Below are positions 8,097 to 14,210 of a DNA stretch of 14,210 bases, piece by piece. The stretch comes from an uncultured Clostridiaceae bacterium (GTDB lineage: Bacteria > Bacillota > Clostridia > TANB77 > CAG-508): contig CATZDQ010000017.1 in NCBI GenBank assembly GCA_958417695.1, positions 1 to 14,210 on the forward strand, written 5' to 3'. The translations under genes were made by a program, and so were the position numbers. The notes below the pieces were generated by a model. The model saw nothing but the letters and a program-made list of their open reading frames with translations. It was not told the DNA's origin and ran no database searches. How positions within the stretch are numbered: position 1 is the first letter of the stretch; each line of letters opens with the position of its first letter.

Positions 8097-8126
8097 TAAA
8101 AAAGTAAAATAATTAGTTTCTTCTAA

Positions 8127-8150
8127 TACTTACCAAAAAGTACGTACTTT
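8127..8150 (+). promoter_or_regulatory. Putative autoregulatory operator of the HxlR operon
   Basis: Two overlapping sites are seen: TACTTACCAAAAAGTA (8127-8142), the exact reverse complement of the site at 7176-7191, and the perfect 14-bp palindrome AAAGTACGTACTTT (8137-8150). The palindrome ends within the -35 hexamer, as expected for autorepression. A third shared piece, AAAAGCATTAT (8153-8163), matches 7236-7246 inverted. Confidence 0.65.
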
Positions 8151-8176
8151 CCAAAAGCATTATATACTGCTATAAT
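8148..8176 (+). promoter_or_regulatory. Promoter of the HxlR-macrodomain-SirTM operon
   Basis: TTTCCA (8148-8153), a 17-base spacer and a perfect TATAAT (8171-8176). The -35 overlaps the operator palindrome. An AGGAG site (8183-8187) follows, 9 bases before ATG 8197. Confidence 0.75.
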
Positions 8177-8196
8177 ACTATTAGGAGTGTGGTAAT

Positions 8197-8517
8197 ATGG
8201 TAAAACGATATACAAATTGTCCAGTAGAATACACCGCTTCTATTATCTCTAACAAATGGAAGATTTTGATTTTAAGAGATTTATTAACTGGTGTAAAAAG
8301 ATATAATGAACTAACCAAGTCAGTAGTGGGTATTTCTGCTAAAGTACTTACTCAAAACTTACGTGATTTAGAAGCAGATGGTATTGTACAAAGGAGAGTT
8401 TATCCAGTTGTTCCACCAAAAGTAGAATATAGTCTAACATCTAAGGGACTGGCTTTAAAAAGTGTTTTACAGTCAATGGAACAATACGGGAATACTTATA
8501 AGGATGGTTCAAAATGA
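8197..8517 (+). CDS. HxlR-family winged-helix transcriptional regulator
   Basis: A small (106-residue) DNA-binding protein of the HxlR/YodB type. It begins with the family signature NCPVEYT, with Cys8 where redox-sensing members such as YodB carry their reactive cysteine. The winged helix follows: ISNKWKILILRDLLTGVKRYNEL, then ISAKVLTQNLRDLEADGIVQRR (46-67, recognition helix and wing) and PPKVEYSLTSKG (73-84). Length and layout are full and typical. Its stop overlaps the macrodomain start (ATGA), so it is translationally coupled and leads the operon. Palindromic sites at its own promoter and at the MBL-like gene promoter suggest autoregulation plus control of that gene. The inducing signal is inferred to be a thiol-reactive or oxidising compound because of Cys8; this is not shown by the sequence. 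Confidence 0.93.
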   Translation: MVKRYTNCPVEYTASIISNKWKILILRDLLTGVKRYNELTKSVVGISAKVLTQNLRDLEADGIVQRRVYPVVPPKVEYSLTSKGLALKSVLQSMEQYGNTYKDGSK

Positions 8518-9275
8518 AAGAAATTTTAGTACAAGAATTATTAACTTATTTCTTAAAAGAAGAAAAGGCTTATACTTCTATAAAAGTCCCTACTAATTAT
8601 GAAGAAAAAAGGCAATTACTTCGAGGTCTCATAAATAGGAGACCTCCTAAAAAAATAGACGCTTCTATTTTAGAAAAAGAAAGCCATTTATTACAATTGG
8701 AATTACAGGAAAAGTGCATAACAGACGCCAACTTCTTTAAAGAAAAACTAGTTTTGTGGCAAGGAGATATTACCACATTAAAATGTGATGCTATTGTTAA
8801 TGCCGGTAATGCTTATCTGCTTGGTTGTTTTGTACCAAATCATACTTGCATTGATAATGCTATTCACACCTATGCAGGTATTTCTTTAAGATTAGCTTGT
8901 CAAGAAATTATGCAAGGTACTACCTTACCCAATGGTGAAGTAAAATTTACTAAAGGCTATAATCTTCCCTGTCAATATGTATTCCATACAGTGGGACCGC
9001 AAATTTCTGATAATCGCTATGTATCTAATGAGGAGCAACAAGAATTGAGGAATTGTTATTTACATTGCCTATCACTTTCCAAACAATTATCTGTTAGAAC
9101 AATTGCTTTTCCTTGCATCTCTACAGGTTTATATGGCTATCCTAAAATGGAAGCAGCCAAACTTGCTATAAAGACCGTAAAACAATATCTGTTGCAAAAT
9201 GATAAGGTCTTTGACCATATTATTTTTAATGTATTTTCTAAGGAGGATAAGGTAATTTATGAATCACTATTATAA
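8514..9275 (+). CDS. Zinc-type macrodomain protein-ADP-ribose hydrolase
   Basis: A 253-residue macrodomain of the class paired with SirTM in staphylococcal and streptococcal operons; the family removes ADP-ribose from the protein modified by SirTM. Residues 1-75 are a helical extension. The macro core shows GDIT (84-87), IVNAGN (94-99), the zinc motif GCFVPNHTCIDNAIH (104-118, with Cys105, His110 and Cys112 as likely ligands), HTVGP (158-162) and the phosphate loop CISTGLYGYP (201-210). The metal motif and the CIDNAIH helix separate it from MacroD-type enzymes. It overlaps HxlR by 4 bases and the sirtuin by 17, so the three genes are tightly coupled. The 17-base overlap hints that hydrolase and transferase are made in balance. 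No key residue appears missing. Confidence 0.93.
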   Translation: MKEILVQELLTYFLKEEKAYTSIKVPTNYEEKRQLLRGLINRRPPKKIDASILEKESHLLQLELQEKCITDANFFKEKLVLWQGDITTLKCDAIVNAGNAYLLGCFVPNHTCIDNAIHTYAGISLRLACQEIMQGTTLPNGEVKFTKGYNLPCQYVFHTVGPQISDNRYVSNEEQQELRNCYLHCLSLSKQLSVRTIAFPCISTGLYGYPKMEAAKLAIKTVKQYLLQNDKVFDHIIFNVFSKEDKVIYESLL

Positions 9276-10095
9276 AGTACTAGAAATATTGCAAAATGCC
9301 GATGCTATTTTAATTGGCGCAGGTTCTGGGCTTTCTACATCTGCTGGTATTCACTATGATACGACTCACTTTCAAGAACAATTCCCCGAACTATTTAGAC
9401 AATATGGTATGACAGATATGTATACTTCTAGTTTTTACAATTTTGCTACTGAAGAAGAAAAATGGAGTTATTGGTCTAAACATATTGCATATGTTTATCA
9501 TATAGACGCTAAGCCTACCTATCAAAATTTATATGCCCTTGTTAAATCTAAACCTCATTTTGTTATTACTACAAATGTGGATGGTCAATTTCAAAAAGCT
9601 GGCTTTGAAGATTCCTGTTTATTCGAAGTGCAAGGAAACTTATCTCAAATGCAATGTAGTATAGGTTGTCATGATAAGATATATGATACTTTAGAACTTG
9701 TTTCTAAAATGTTAGTTTATAGGCAAGATATTAAAATTCCTAGTGCTTTAGTTCCCTATTGCCCTATTTGTCAAAATCCTATGGAAGTACACTTAAGAAA
9801 GGATAATACTTTTGTAGAGGATGCCTCATGGAAACAACATAATAATGCCTATAAAGAATTTATAGCGAACTATCAAAATAAACATTTGTTACTTTTAGAA
9901 TTTGGTGCTGGTTTTAATACACCTGGCATTATTCGCTATCCTTTTGAGTCAATTACCTTGGCAATAAAAAATAGTTTTTTAATTCGTGTTAATCAAGATT
10001 TTCCTTTTCTACCAGAGGAATTACAAGATAAGAGTTTCGCTTTCGAAGAGGATTGTTCTTATTTTATAAATTCTTTGTATAAGCTAGTTCTATGA
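9259..10095 (+). CDS. Class M sirtuin, protein ADP-ribosyltransferase (SirTM)
   Basis: A 278-residue sirtuin-fold NAD+-dependent enzyme. The NAD+ site shows GAGSGLSTSAGI (20-31) and TTNVDGQFQKAGF (104-116, with Asn106 and Asp108). The usual catalytic His before GxL is Gln125 (EVQGNL), as in class M sirtuins, which ADP-ribosylate proteins instead of deacetylating them. The zinc-binding cysteines are all present: Cys133, Cys137, Cys168 and Cys171. EFGAGFNTPGIIRYPFE (214-230) is the typical C-terminal NAD+-pocket strand. An AGGAGG (9241-9246) and a closer AAGG (9249-9252) precede ATG 9259, inside the end of the macrodomain gene. In described operons the target is a lipoylated GcvH-like protein installed by LplA2; neither gene is beside it here, so the target is open. 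Confidence 0.93.
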   Translation: MNHYYKVLEILQNADAILIGAGSGLSTSAGIHYDTTHFQEQFPELFRQYGMTDMYTSSFYNFATEEEKWSYWSKHIAYVYHIDAKPTYQNLYALVKSKPHFVITTNVDGQFQKAGFEDSCLFEVQGNLSQMQCSIGCHDKIYDTLELVSKMLVYRQDIKIPSALVPYCPICQNPMEVHLRKDNTFVEDASWKQHNNAYKEFIANYQNKHLLLLEFGAGFNTPGIIRYPFESITLAIKNSFLIRVNQDFPFLPEELQDKSFAFEEDCSYFINSLYKLVL

Positions 10096-10135
10096 ATAAG
10101 CTTACTATATATTCTAAAAATATTAAAGAAAATCT

Positions 10136-10175
10136 AAAACAACCTACGAAACTTTATTAGTTCGTAAGTTGTTTT
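10136..10175 (+). terminator. Terminator of the SirTM operon, possibly bidirectional
   Basis: A 15-bp stem with one non-Watson-Crick pair (AAAACAACCTACGAA, 10136-10150, with 10161-10175) encloses a 10-base loop. The stem ends in TTTT on the plus strand and is followed by T-rich sequence on the minus strand as well, so it may also stop transcripts from the convergent flavin-reductase gene. The rest of 10096-10270 shows only a weak 6-bp inverted repeat. Confidence 0.8.
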
Positions 10176-10270
10176 AATTTGGATTTGGTAGTCAAGGCAA
10201 AATTCTAGAACCCTTCTGCCTTTACTATTTATAATCTTTATGAATATTTATTAATGTAAATATTTATTAC

Positions 10271-11272
10271 TTATTTCACTTGTATATATTTGTCATTTAA
10301 TAGAAATTTATTTTCTGTAATATGATATATTCTTGGAATATTTAATCTTAACTTAACTTTGTCTACATCATATAATTTTTCCTCAATATCTGCTCCAATC
10401 ACTTTTCCAACTATTAGATTGTGATTACCAGTTTCAATATTATTTTCTAAGATACAATCTATATTTATAGAACATTCTTTAATTCTATTTGCTTTTATAT
10501 GATTGGATATATATGGAGTTAAACCTACTAAATCAAATTCGCTTTGACCACTAGGAATTTTTCCTCCTGCTTTATAGAGTTTGTCTACTATACTTTCATT
10601 TGGTATAGAAACAACAAATTCTTTTGTATCAACTATATTCTTATAAGTATCTGATTTATTATTGATACCTAAAGCAATCATAGGAGGTTTTGAAGAACAA
10701 TTCATAAACATTCCAAAAGGAGCTACATTATCTATTCCCTCTTTACTTCTTGTAGAAACTAAGACTACTGGAGAAGGTTGCGTAATATATACTACTTTTT
10801 CTATTTGATGAAGTATTTCTAATTTATCTAATATTTCATACTGTTCTATTACAGGTGGATTTGAATAATAAACTCTTACATTAAAATCCTTGTCCATTAG
10901 TTCTAGCATTTCAAATTTCTCTCGTTCTATTAATTTAAAATTATCTCTATTTAAAACAATTTTTTTTACTTGTTCATAATCATCAATTTTAAAATCACAA
11001 TCGCCTAATTCTGGTCTAGTAATGTCTGGTTTTCTTATTTTTAATATTCTTAGAGGCCCTGCTATTGTTTCTATAGGATTTATTTGATATAAATTTCCTG
11101 TTTTAGTGTTAGATATTATTCTACCTATTTCTTGTGTCTTCCCCTCTAAATCTTCATATTGCTCTTGACTTTGTGCAAAAATACAGCAATAATTTATCAC
11201 TACTTTATTACTTATATATTTATCATTTAACTCTTTTGATTGTTTTACAATAGTTTGAATTAGTTTTTCCAT
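10271..11272 (-). CDS. FMN split-barrel flavin reductase with an uncharacterised N-terminal domain
   Basis: Of 333 residues, about 155-330 form a flavin reductase-like FMN-binding split barrel: VVLVSTRSKEGIDNVAPFG (169-187), PPMIALGIN (196-204), SDTYKNIVDTKEFVVSIPN (207-225) and the GNHNLIVGKV strand (282-291). Such domains reduce or bind FMN as flavin oxidoreductases or flavoredoxins. Residues about 55-150 are a separate domain that I cannot name, rich in conserved-looking pieces: IETIAGPLRILKIRKPD (67-83), TRPELGDCDF (85-94), FEMLELMD (120-127) and VRVYYSNPP (132-140). AGAGG lies about 8 bases before the ATG. The gene is its own unit, with an AT-rich terminator ahead of it (11527-11564) and repeated operator-like sequences directly upstream. 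It converges on the SirTM operon; a functional link is only a guess. Confidence 0.82.
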   Translation of the reverse strand: MEKLIQTIVKQSKELNDKYISNKVVINYCCIFAQSQEQYEDLEGKTQEIGRIISNTKTGNLYQINPIETIAGPLRILKIRKPDITRPELGDCDFKIDDYEQVKKIVLNRDNFKLIEREKFEMLELMDKDFNVRVYYSNPPVIEQYEILDKLEILHQIEKVVYITQPSPVVLVSTRSKEGIDNVAPFGMFMNCSSKPPMIALGINNKSDTYKNIVDTKEFVVSIPNESIVDKLYKAGGKIPSGQSEFDLVGLTPYISNHIKANRIKECSINIDCILENNIETGNHNLIVGKVIGADIEEKLYDVDKVKLRLNIPRIYHITENKFLLNDKYIQVK

Positions 11273-11293
11273 AGAGCTGTCCTCTCTTTATTC

Positions 11294-11346
11294 CTTAATT
11301 ACATTAAAAAGTTTTAATGTAATTAAGTTTGTCTTTTTAATGTAAT
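11294..11346. repeat. Operator-like repeat cluster upstream of the flavin-reductase gene
   Basis: A near-perfect 34-base palindrome has 16-base arms (CTTAATTACATTAAAA, 11294-11309, and its reverse complement, 11312-11327) around two bases. A third copy of the core TTTTAATGTAAT (11335-11346) lies 23 bases, about two helical turns, from the copy at 11312-11323. Three copies of one 12-base core just before a start codon suggest a regulator binding site. A hairpin role in the leader is the alternative. No convincing -35/-10 pair was found here. Confidence 0.55.
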
Positions 11347-11410
11347 TATTAAAATTTTAAATCAAGTTTTATACTTTTATATTCTTTTTCAATACTCTAA
11401 TATTTGTCTA

Positions 11411-11526
11411 CCTCAATATCTTTTAGAGTTTATTCGGCCTTAATGAGGTTTATAAGATAGGGCAATTGAGGGAGTTATTTACGAAAAAATCGCCTATTTT
11501 TAATGATGTTCCTCCCACATTTTGCC
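11411..11526 (-). other. Unassigned structured intergenic stretch, possible RNA leader or element remnant
   Basis: This stretch looks less AT-rich than its surroundings and has no supportable gene. On the minus strand two stems can be drawn side by side: GGGAG with CTCCC (11510-11514 with 11471-11475), and CCTCAAT with ATTGAGG (11465-11471 with 11411-11417) plus an inner ATCTT/AAGAT. The two stems share one base. I do not recognise a known riboswitch in it, including FMN. Its position upstream of the flavin-reductase gene allows a leader RNA; a degraded mobile-element end is equally possible. Confidence 0.3.
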
Positions 11527-11564
11527 AAAAAAATAATTCGATTAATCAATTGTATAATTATTTT
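11527..11564 (-). terminator. AT-only candidate terminator of the alpha/beta hydrolase gene
   Basis: On the minus strand AAAATAATT and AATTATTTT (11556-11564 with 11530-11538) form a 9-bp A-T stem with a 17-base loop, running into seven Ts (11527-11533). It begins 14 bases past the hydrolase stop. The stem is weak, so confidence is modest. Confidence 0.45.
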
Positions 11565-11577
11565 AGCATAAAATTCT

Positions 11578-12381
11578 TTATCTATCCCTATTTTCTTTTT
11601 CTCGTTTTTTCTCCATTTGCAAAAATCTTAACATATATTGAACTGCTATTGTTCTATCATTTTGTGTATGAAATCCATGTGATGCTCCTTCAATTGCTAC
11701 AAAATAAGCTTCTTTACATTGTTCAGCAATATTCTTATTAATTTTATATGGTGTCGTTTGATCTTCTGTTCCTTGCAAAAATAATATTGGAATATTAATT
11801 TCTTTAATTTTTTCTTCTGGTTTTAGATTTCTTGTTTCTCTCATAAATGTTCTACTAAGTGTCATTACTTTATCAGTTGTTTTACTTTTAATATTTACAC
11901 TACCCTCTACTAAAGCACTTTCATAATTTTGAATTCCCAATGAACCCTTTGGATTTCCATTGTTATTATCAATAGACCCTGAATATACAATTAGTTTTTT
12001 CACTTGTGGAAAATAAGCATAATTAATTAAACTCAAAACACTAGCTCCAAAACTTGCACCTAACACTATCATTTGAGAATATCCCTCATTTTGAACTAAC
12101 CATAAAGTTGCTTCTAAGTCTTTCTTTAATCCTTCCATTGTCATTTCAATATCTTTTCCATCACTTTTTCCATGAGCTCTAAAATCAAACCTAAAAGTAT
12201 CATAACCATTATTTACTAATATCTCTGACAATTTAGTAAAATCACCATATTCTTCTCTATCAGTTTTAAGTCCATGACACATGATTACACAGCTTTTATT
12301 TGGCTTTTTTCTCATAAACGTTCCACTTAATCTGGTTCCATCTATACTATTATAATTGATTATTTTTTCATTTTCTTTCAT
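11578..12381 (-). CDS. Alpha/beta-hydrolase (serine esterase/lipase-like)
   Basis: The 267 residues show a complete catalytic set: oxyanion strand VIMCHGLKTDRE (32-43), FDFRAHGKSDG (65-75), nucleophile elbow GASFG (Ser110), acid in GTEDQTTP (Asp207) and GASHGFH (His235). No signal peptide or membrane segment is seen, so it is probably cytoplasmic. The C-terminal tail is highly charged (EKKREKENRDR). The substrate cannot be told; esterases, acyltransferases and cinnamoyl-esterase-like enzymes share this layout. No Shine-Dalgarno is visible before ATG 12381, and two adjacent palindromes (12380-12396, which includes part of the start codon, and 12395-12409) occupy the leader. The gene lies 54 bases downstream of a tRNA-Gly gene on the same strand with no terminator between them, so read-through from the tRNA promoter is likely. 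Confidence 0.9.
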   Translation of the reverse strand: MKENEKIINYNSIDGTRLSGTFMRKKPNKSCVIMCHGLKTDREEYGDFTKLSEILVNNGYDTFRFDFRAHGKSDGKDIEMTMEGLKKDLEATLWLVQNEGYSQMIVLGASFGASVLSLINYAYFPQVKKLIVYSGSIDNNNGNPKGSLGIQNYESALVEGSVNIKSKTTDKVMTLSRTFMRETRNLKPEEKIKEINIPILFLQGTEDQTTPYKINKNIAEQCKEAYFVAIEGASHGFHTQNDRTIAVQYMLRFLQMEKKREKENRDR

Positions 12382-12409
12382 AATAAATTTTATTATGGGA
12401 TTTTCCCAT
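12380..12409. repeat. Two abutting palindromes over the hydrolase start codon
   Basis: ATAATAAA-T-TTTATTAT (12380-12396) and ATGGGA-TTT-TCCCAT (12395-12409) are both perfect. As RNA they would form two hairpins, the first covering the initiation codon; as DNA they could be operator sites. Neither has a T run, so they are not terminators. Confidence 0.5.
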
Positions 12410-12434
12410 GTCCTTTTACAGTTGATTTATCAAT

Positions 12435-12509
<75 letters not shown>

Positions 12510-12525
12510 TTATTTTTATATTCCT

Positions 12526-12554
12526 ATTATACACTATATGTTATATAATTTCAA
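12526..12554 (-). promoter_or_regulatory. Promoter of the tRNA-Gly gene
   Basis: TTGAAA (12549-12554), 17 bases and a perfect TATAAT (12526-12531), placing the start about 10 bases before the mature tRNA. Confidence 0.85.
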
Positions 12555-12562
12555 TTATTAAG

Positions 12563-12592
12563 AAAAAAAGTTACTGTTTTAAAGTAACTTTT
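12563..12592 (-). terminator. Terminator of the prepilin-like gene
   Basis: A perfect 10-bp stem AAAAGTTACT/AGTAACTTTT (12583-12592 with 12566-12575) with a 7-base loop runs into seven Ts on the minus strand (12563-12569), 12 bases past the stop codon. Confidence 0.88.
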
Positions 12593-12604
12593 CTTATTTA
12601 TCTT

Positions 12605-13803
12605 CTAGAAATATAAAATCATACGAAATGAAATATGTTTATTACTACTAGTAGCACGACTTCCATAACGAGTATCCCCTTGAGGAGAAGTATAATCTCT
12701 ACCAACACTTACACAAGGCGCTGCATGGGCACTATCTACATAACTAGAAGTTTCTGTACACCATTCTCTTTCATTTGATGCCATATCTTGAATTTTACAT
12801 CTTTCGTCTCCGTTTTTACCAGTATTTCCTATAGTCGTATTTAGAGAAGATTGCATACTGTAATCACTATCTCCTGAGCATTTTTGTATATAAGAAATGG
12901 CTGTACTCCATGCATAAGAATTCAGTAAATCTGTTTCGAAACTGGCATCTTGATACATAGCTATACTAGCTTTTGCTGCATTTTGTTGATTAATCCAATT
13001 CCATAGTTTACCACTTGTTTGTGTAGCCGTTTCTGTTGCCGTTACACTCACCTTAGAATACGGTCTTATACCATCTCTATAGCTTGCTTCAAAACGGGCT
13101 ATATAATAACCACCATTTAAAATGGTATTCTCTACAAATCTTTTCAAGTTTCTAGCGGTTGTATTCGTTCCATCTGTTCCATCTGAGCCATTCGATATTC
13201 TAGATTGTACCAATTCCTTATAATACGTATCTATAGCTATATCATTACTTTGTTTTGTATAATCATTAGCGTTTTGTACCAATGTTTCTACCCATTTTCT
13301 GCAAAAGTATATCTGCCTAAAGTAATGGTTGTTTGACTCCCATCTGCTTTTGTAATATTTCCCACTGGTACCCATACAAATTGATTTCCTCTACTTGCTC
13401 CATTTCCATCAGTACTTATATCTTTGTCTTCTATAACAATTCCTTCTGATACACTAATTCCAGAGTCTGCTGCAATCTTAAATCCATTTGGTACAACTAC
13501 TTTATTTCCTTTATTATCTTTTATTTGTGTATTTCCTGTTACATATATTCCTTCTGTCTTCATTTGCTCTACACTTTTATCTACTATCGTTATATTTCCT
13601 TCTGAAGCTAAAACATCATATAGACTATTTAATGATTTTTCTCCTTCTACTCTAGCTAATTCTGTATTTTCCTTTGCTCTTTGTGCCTGTGTAATAATTC
13701 CATTATCTCCTACTAACATAGCCATACTAACACCTGCTAGAATAATTAAAACAATGATGGTAATCACTAATGCAATTAAAGTAACACCTCTTTGTCTATT
13801 CAT
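12605..13803 (-). pseudogene. Frameshifted type IV prepilin-like protein with an FGE-sulfatase-like C-terminal domain
   Basis: One gene is read in two frames. The first 171 residues start with a class III-style prepilin leader, MNRQRG with cleavage before VTLIALVITIIVLIILAGVS; the usual Glu at mature position 5 is Ala. A coiled region and FVWVPVG (142-148) follow, and the frame stops at TAG 13288-13290. The -1 frame continues the protein: VETLVQNAND, GGYYIARFEAS, IQDMASNEREWCTE, then SRATSSNKHISFRM to the stop at 12605. These match the FGE/SUMF1-like pattern (WIPGG, YYIGKYEVT, DMAGNVWEW, GFR). The full span is 1199 bases, so a single-base loss would explain the break and give 399 residues. 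No classical slippery heptamer is seen at the junction (about 13291-13306). GGGGGAG precedes the ATG by 8 bases. It is a secreted or surface pilin-like protein if repaired; a sequencing error is possible. Confidence 0.82.
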
Positions 13804-14021
13804 CTTACCTTCTCCCCCTCAAATGATATTTTATCTTTTATTACTTTTTTAATTTGTCATGTTCATTTTTCTTCTTTAACTTCTAAAAAAATATTTCTAT
13901 TATTACATTTATCTAGCATTCTAAATGAAGGCTTAATTAATTCATGCGTTATTTATTCATTTCTTTGGAATTTCTATTCTTTTTCTTATCTTTTCCAAGT
14001 TTTCTATTTTTAATCCTTTTT

Positions 14022-14050
14022 ATTTTATATTACCTTTTGGTTAATATCAA
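14022..14050 (-). promoter_or_regulatory. Promoter of the prepilin-like gene
   Basis: TTGATA (14045-14050), 17 bases and TAAAAT (14022-14027), each 5/6 to consensus. It implies a leader of about 210 bases before ATG 13803. The intervening stretch (13804-14021) is very AT-rich and I see no conserved RNA element or small gene in it. Confidence 0.6.
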
Positions 14051-14153
14051 TTAAACTATCTATTATTTTATTTTTTAATTTTCTACTTTCTATATTCTTT
14101 TTTCAATTTATCTTATGTTATCTGCTGATTGTTATCTTATTATTTTTGAGCGC

Positions 14154-14181
14154 AAAAAAATATCACCTATTGGTGATATTT
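14154..14181 (-). terminator. Terminator of the tRNA at the right edge
   Basis: A perfect 10-bp stem AAATATCACC/GGTGATATTT (14172-14181 with 14158-14167) with a 4-base loop, followed by seven or more Ts on the minus strand (14154-14160). It starts 4 bases after the tRNA CCA end. Confidence 0.88.
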
Positions 14182-14185
14182 AAAT

Positions 14186-14210
14186 TGGAGCAGGTAGCGG
14201 GAATCGAACC
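14186..14210 (-). tRNA. tRNA 3' end, probably tRNA-Gly (partial)
   Basis: The visible minus-strand part is the T loop and 3' T stem (GGTTCGATTCCCGC), the acceptor strand TACCTGC and TCCA. It differs from the complete tRNA-Gly at 12436 by few bases in the shared part. The anticodon lies beyond the window, so the identity is inferred from similarity. Confidence 0.75.

Noticed and set aside
10194..10222. AAGGCA/TGCCTT inverted repeat as a terminator for the flavin-reductase gene
   Set aside because: Only 6 bp with a 17-base loop and no T run; the stronger hairpin at 10136-10175 suffices.
11466..11741. Plus-strand open frame overlapping the hydrolase end
   Set aside because: Overlaps the hydrolase gene and a structured intergenic stretch; no ribosome site or domain.
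12370..12409. A 13-codon upstream reading frame starting at 12409 and overlapping the hydrolase start
   Set aside because: Its AAAGGA lies only one base from the ATG, too close to serve as a ribosome site.
13288..13310. Programmed -1 frameshifting in the prepilin gene
   Set aside because: The junction (AAAATGGG and nearby TTTT) does not form a classical X XXY YYZ slippery heptamer in the zero frame, and no obvious downstream stimulator was found.
13424..14013. Plus-strand open frames opposite the prepilin
   Set aside because: They are complements of pilin coding sequence and AT-rich leader, with no motif support.

Overview
The window comes from an AT-rich, Gram-positive-type bacterium, most likely a clostridial (Bacillota) species. 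The signs are strong GGAGG-type ribosome binding sites, -35/-10 promoters with 17-base spacers, AT-rich hairpin-plus-T-run terminators, a clostridial-style prepilin, and TGA used as a stop. No species can be named from the sequence.

Left block (1-2489, minus strand): a beta-CASP metallo-beta-lactamase-fold nuclease is followed 20 bases later by a ClpX-like AAA+ unfoldase that runs off the left edge. The unfoldase lacks the ClpX zinc-binding domain but keeps the pore loop and an LGF loop of the kind that docks ClpP. Next (2637-5680, minus strand) is a P2-type Ca2+/Mn2+ ATPase with its full regulatory unit: an extended -10 promoter, a yybP-ykoY (Mn2+) riboswitch aptamer, and a 16-bp terminator hairpin that competes with the aptamer's P1 helix. 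After it (5867-6985, minus strand) comes a fusion of a nucleoside 2-deoxyribosyltransferase-like domain with a Maf-like domain.

Central block (7176-10175, plus strand): a degenerate MBL-fold protein, then an operon of an HxlR-family redox-type regulator, a zinc-type macrodomain ADP-ribosylhydrolase and a class M sirtuin (SirTM). The last three genes overlap or nearly overlap and end at a strong hairpin. This is the reversible protein ADP-ribosylation pair known from SirTM/macrodomain operons, but the lipoyl carrier (GcvH-L) and lipoate ligase (LplA2) usually beside it are absent here. The promoters of the MBL-like gene and of the HxlR operon carry the same 16-bp site, TACT-N8-AGTA, in opposite orientations, so HxlR probably controls both.

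Right block (10271-14210, minus strand): an FMN split-barrel flavin reductase with an uncharacterised N-terminal domain and repeated operator-like sequences upstream; an unassigned, structured intergenic stretch; an alpha/beta hydrolase downstream of a tRNA-Gly(UCC); a frameshifted prepilin with an FGE/sulfatase-modifying-factor-like C-terminal domain; and the 3' end of a second tRNA, probably Gly, at the right edge, followed by its terminator.

The strongest candidates for unusual biology are the HxlR-controlled SirTM/macrodomain operon without its lipoyl partners, and the nuclease plus ClpX-like pair.
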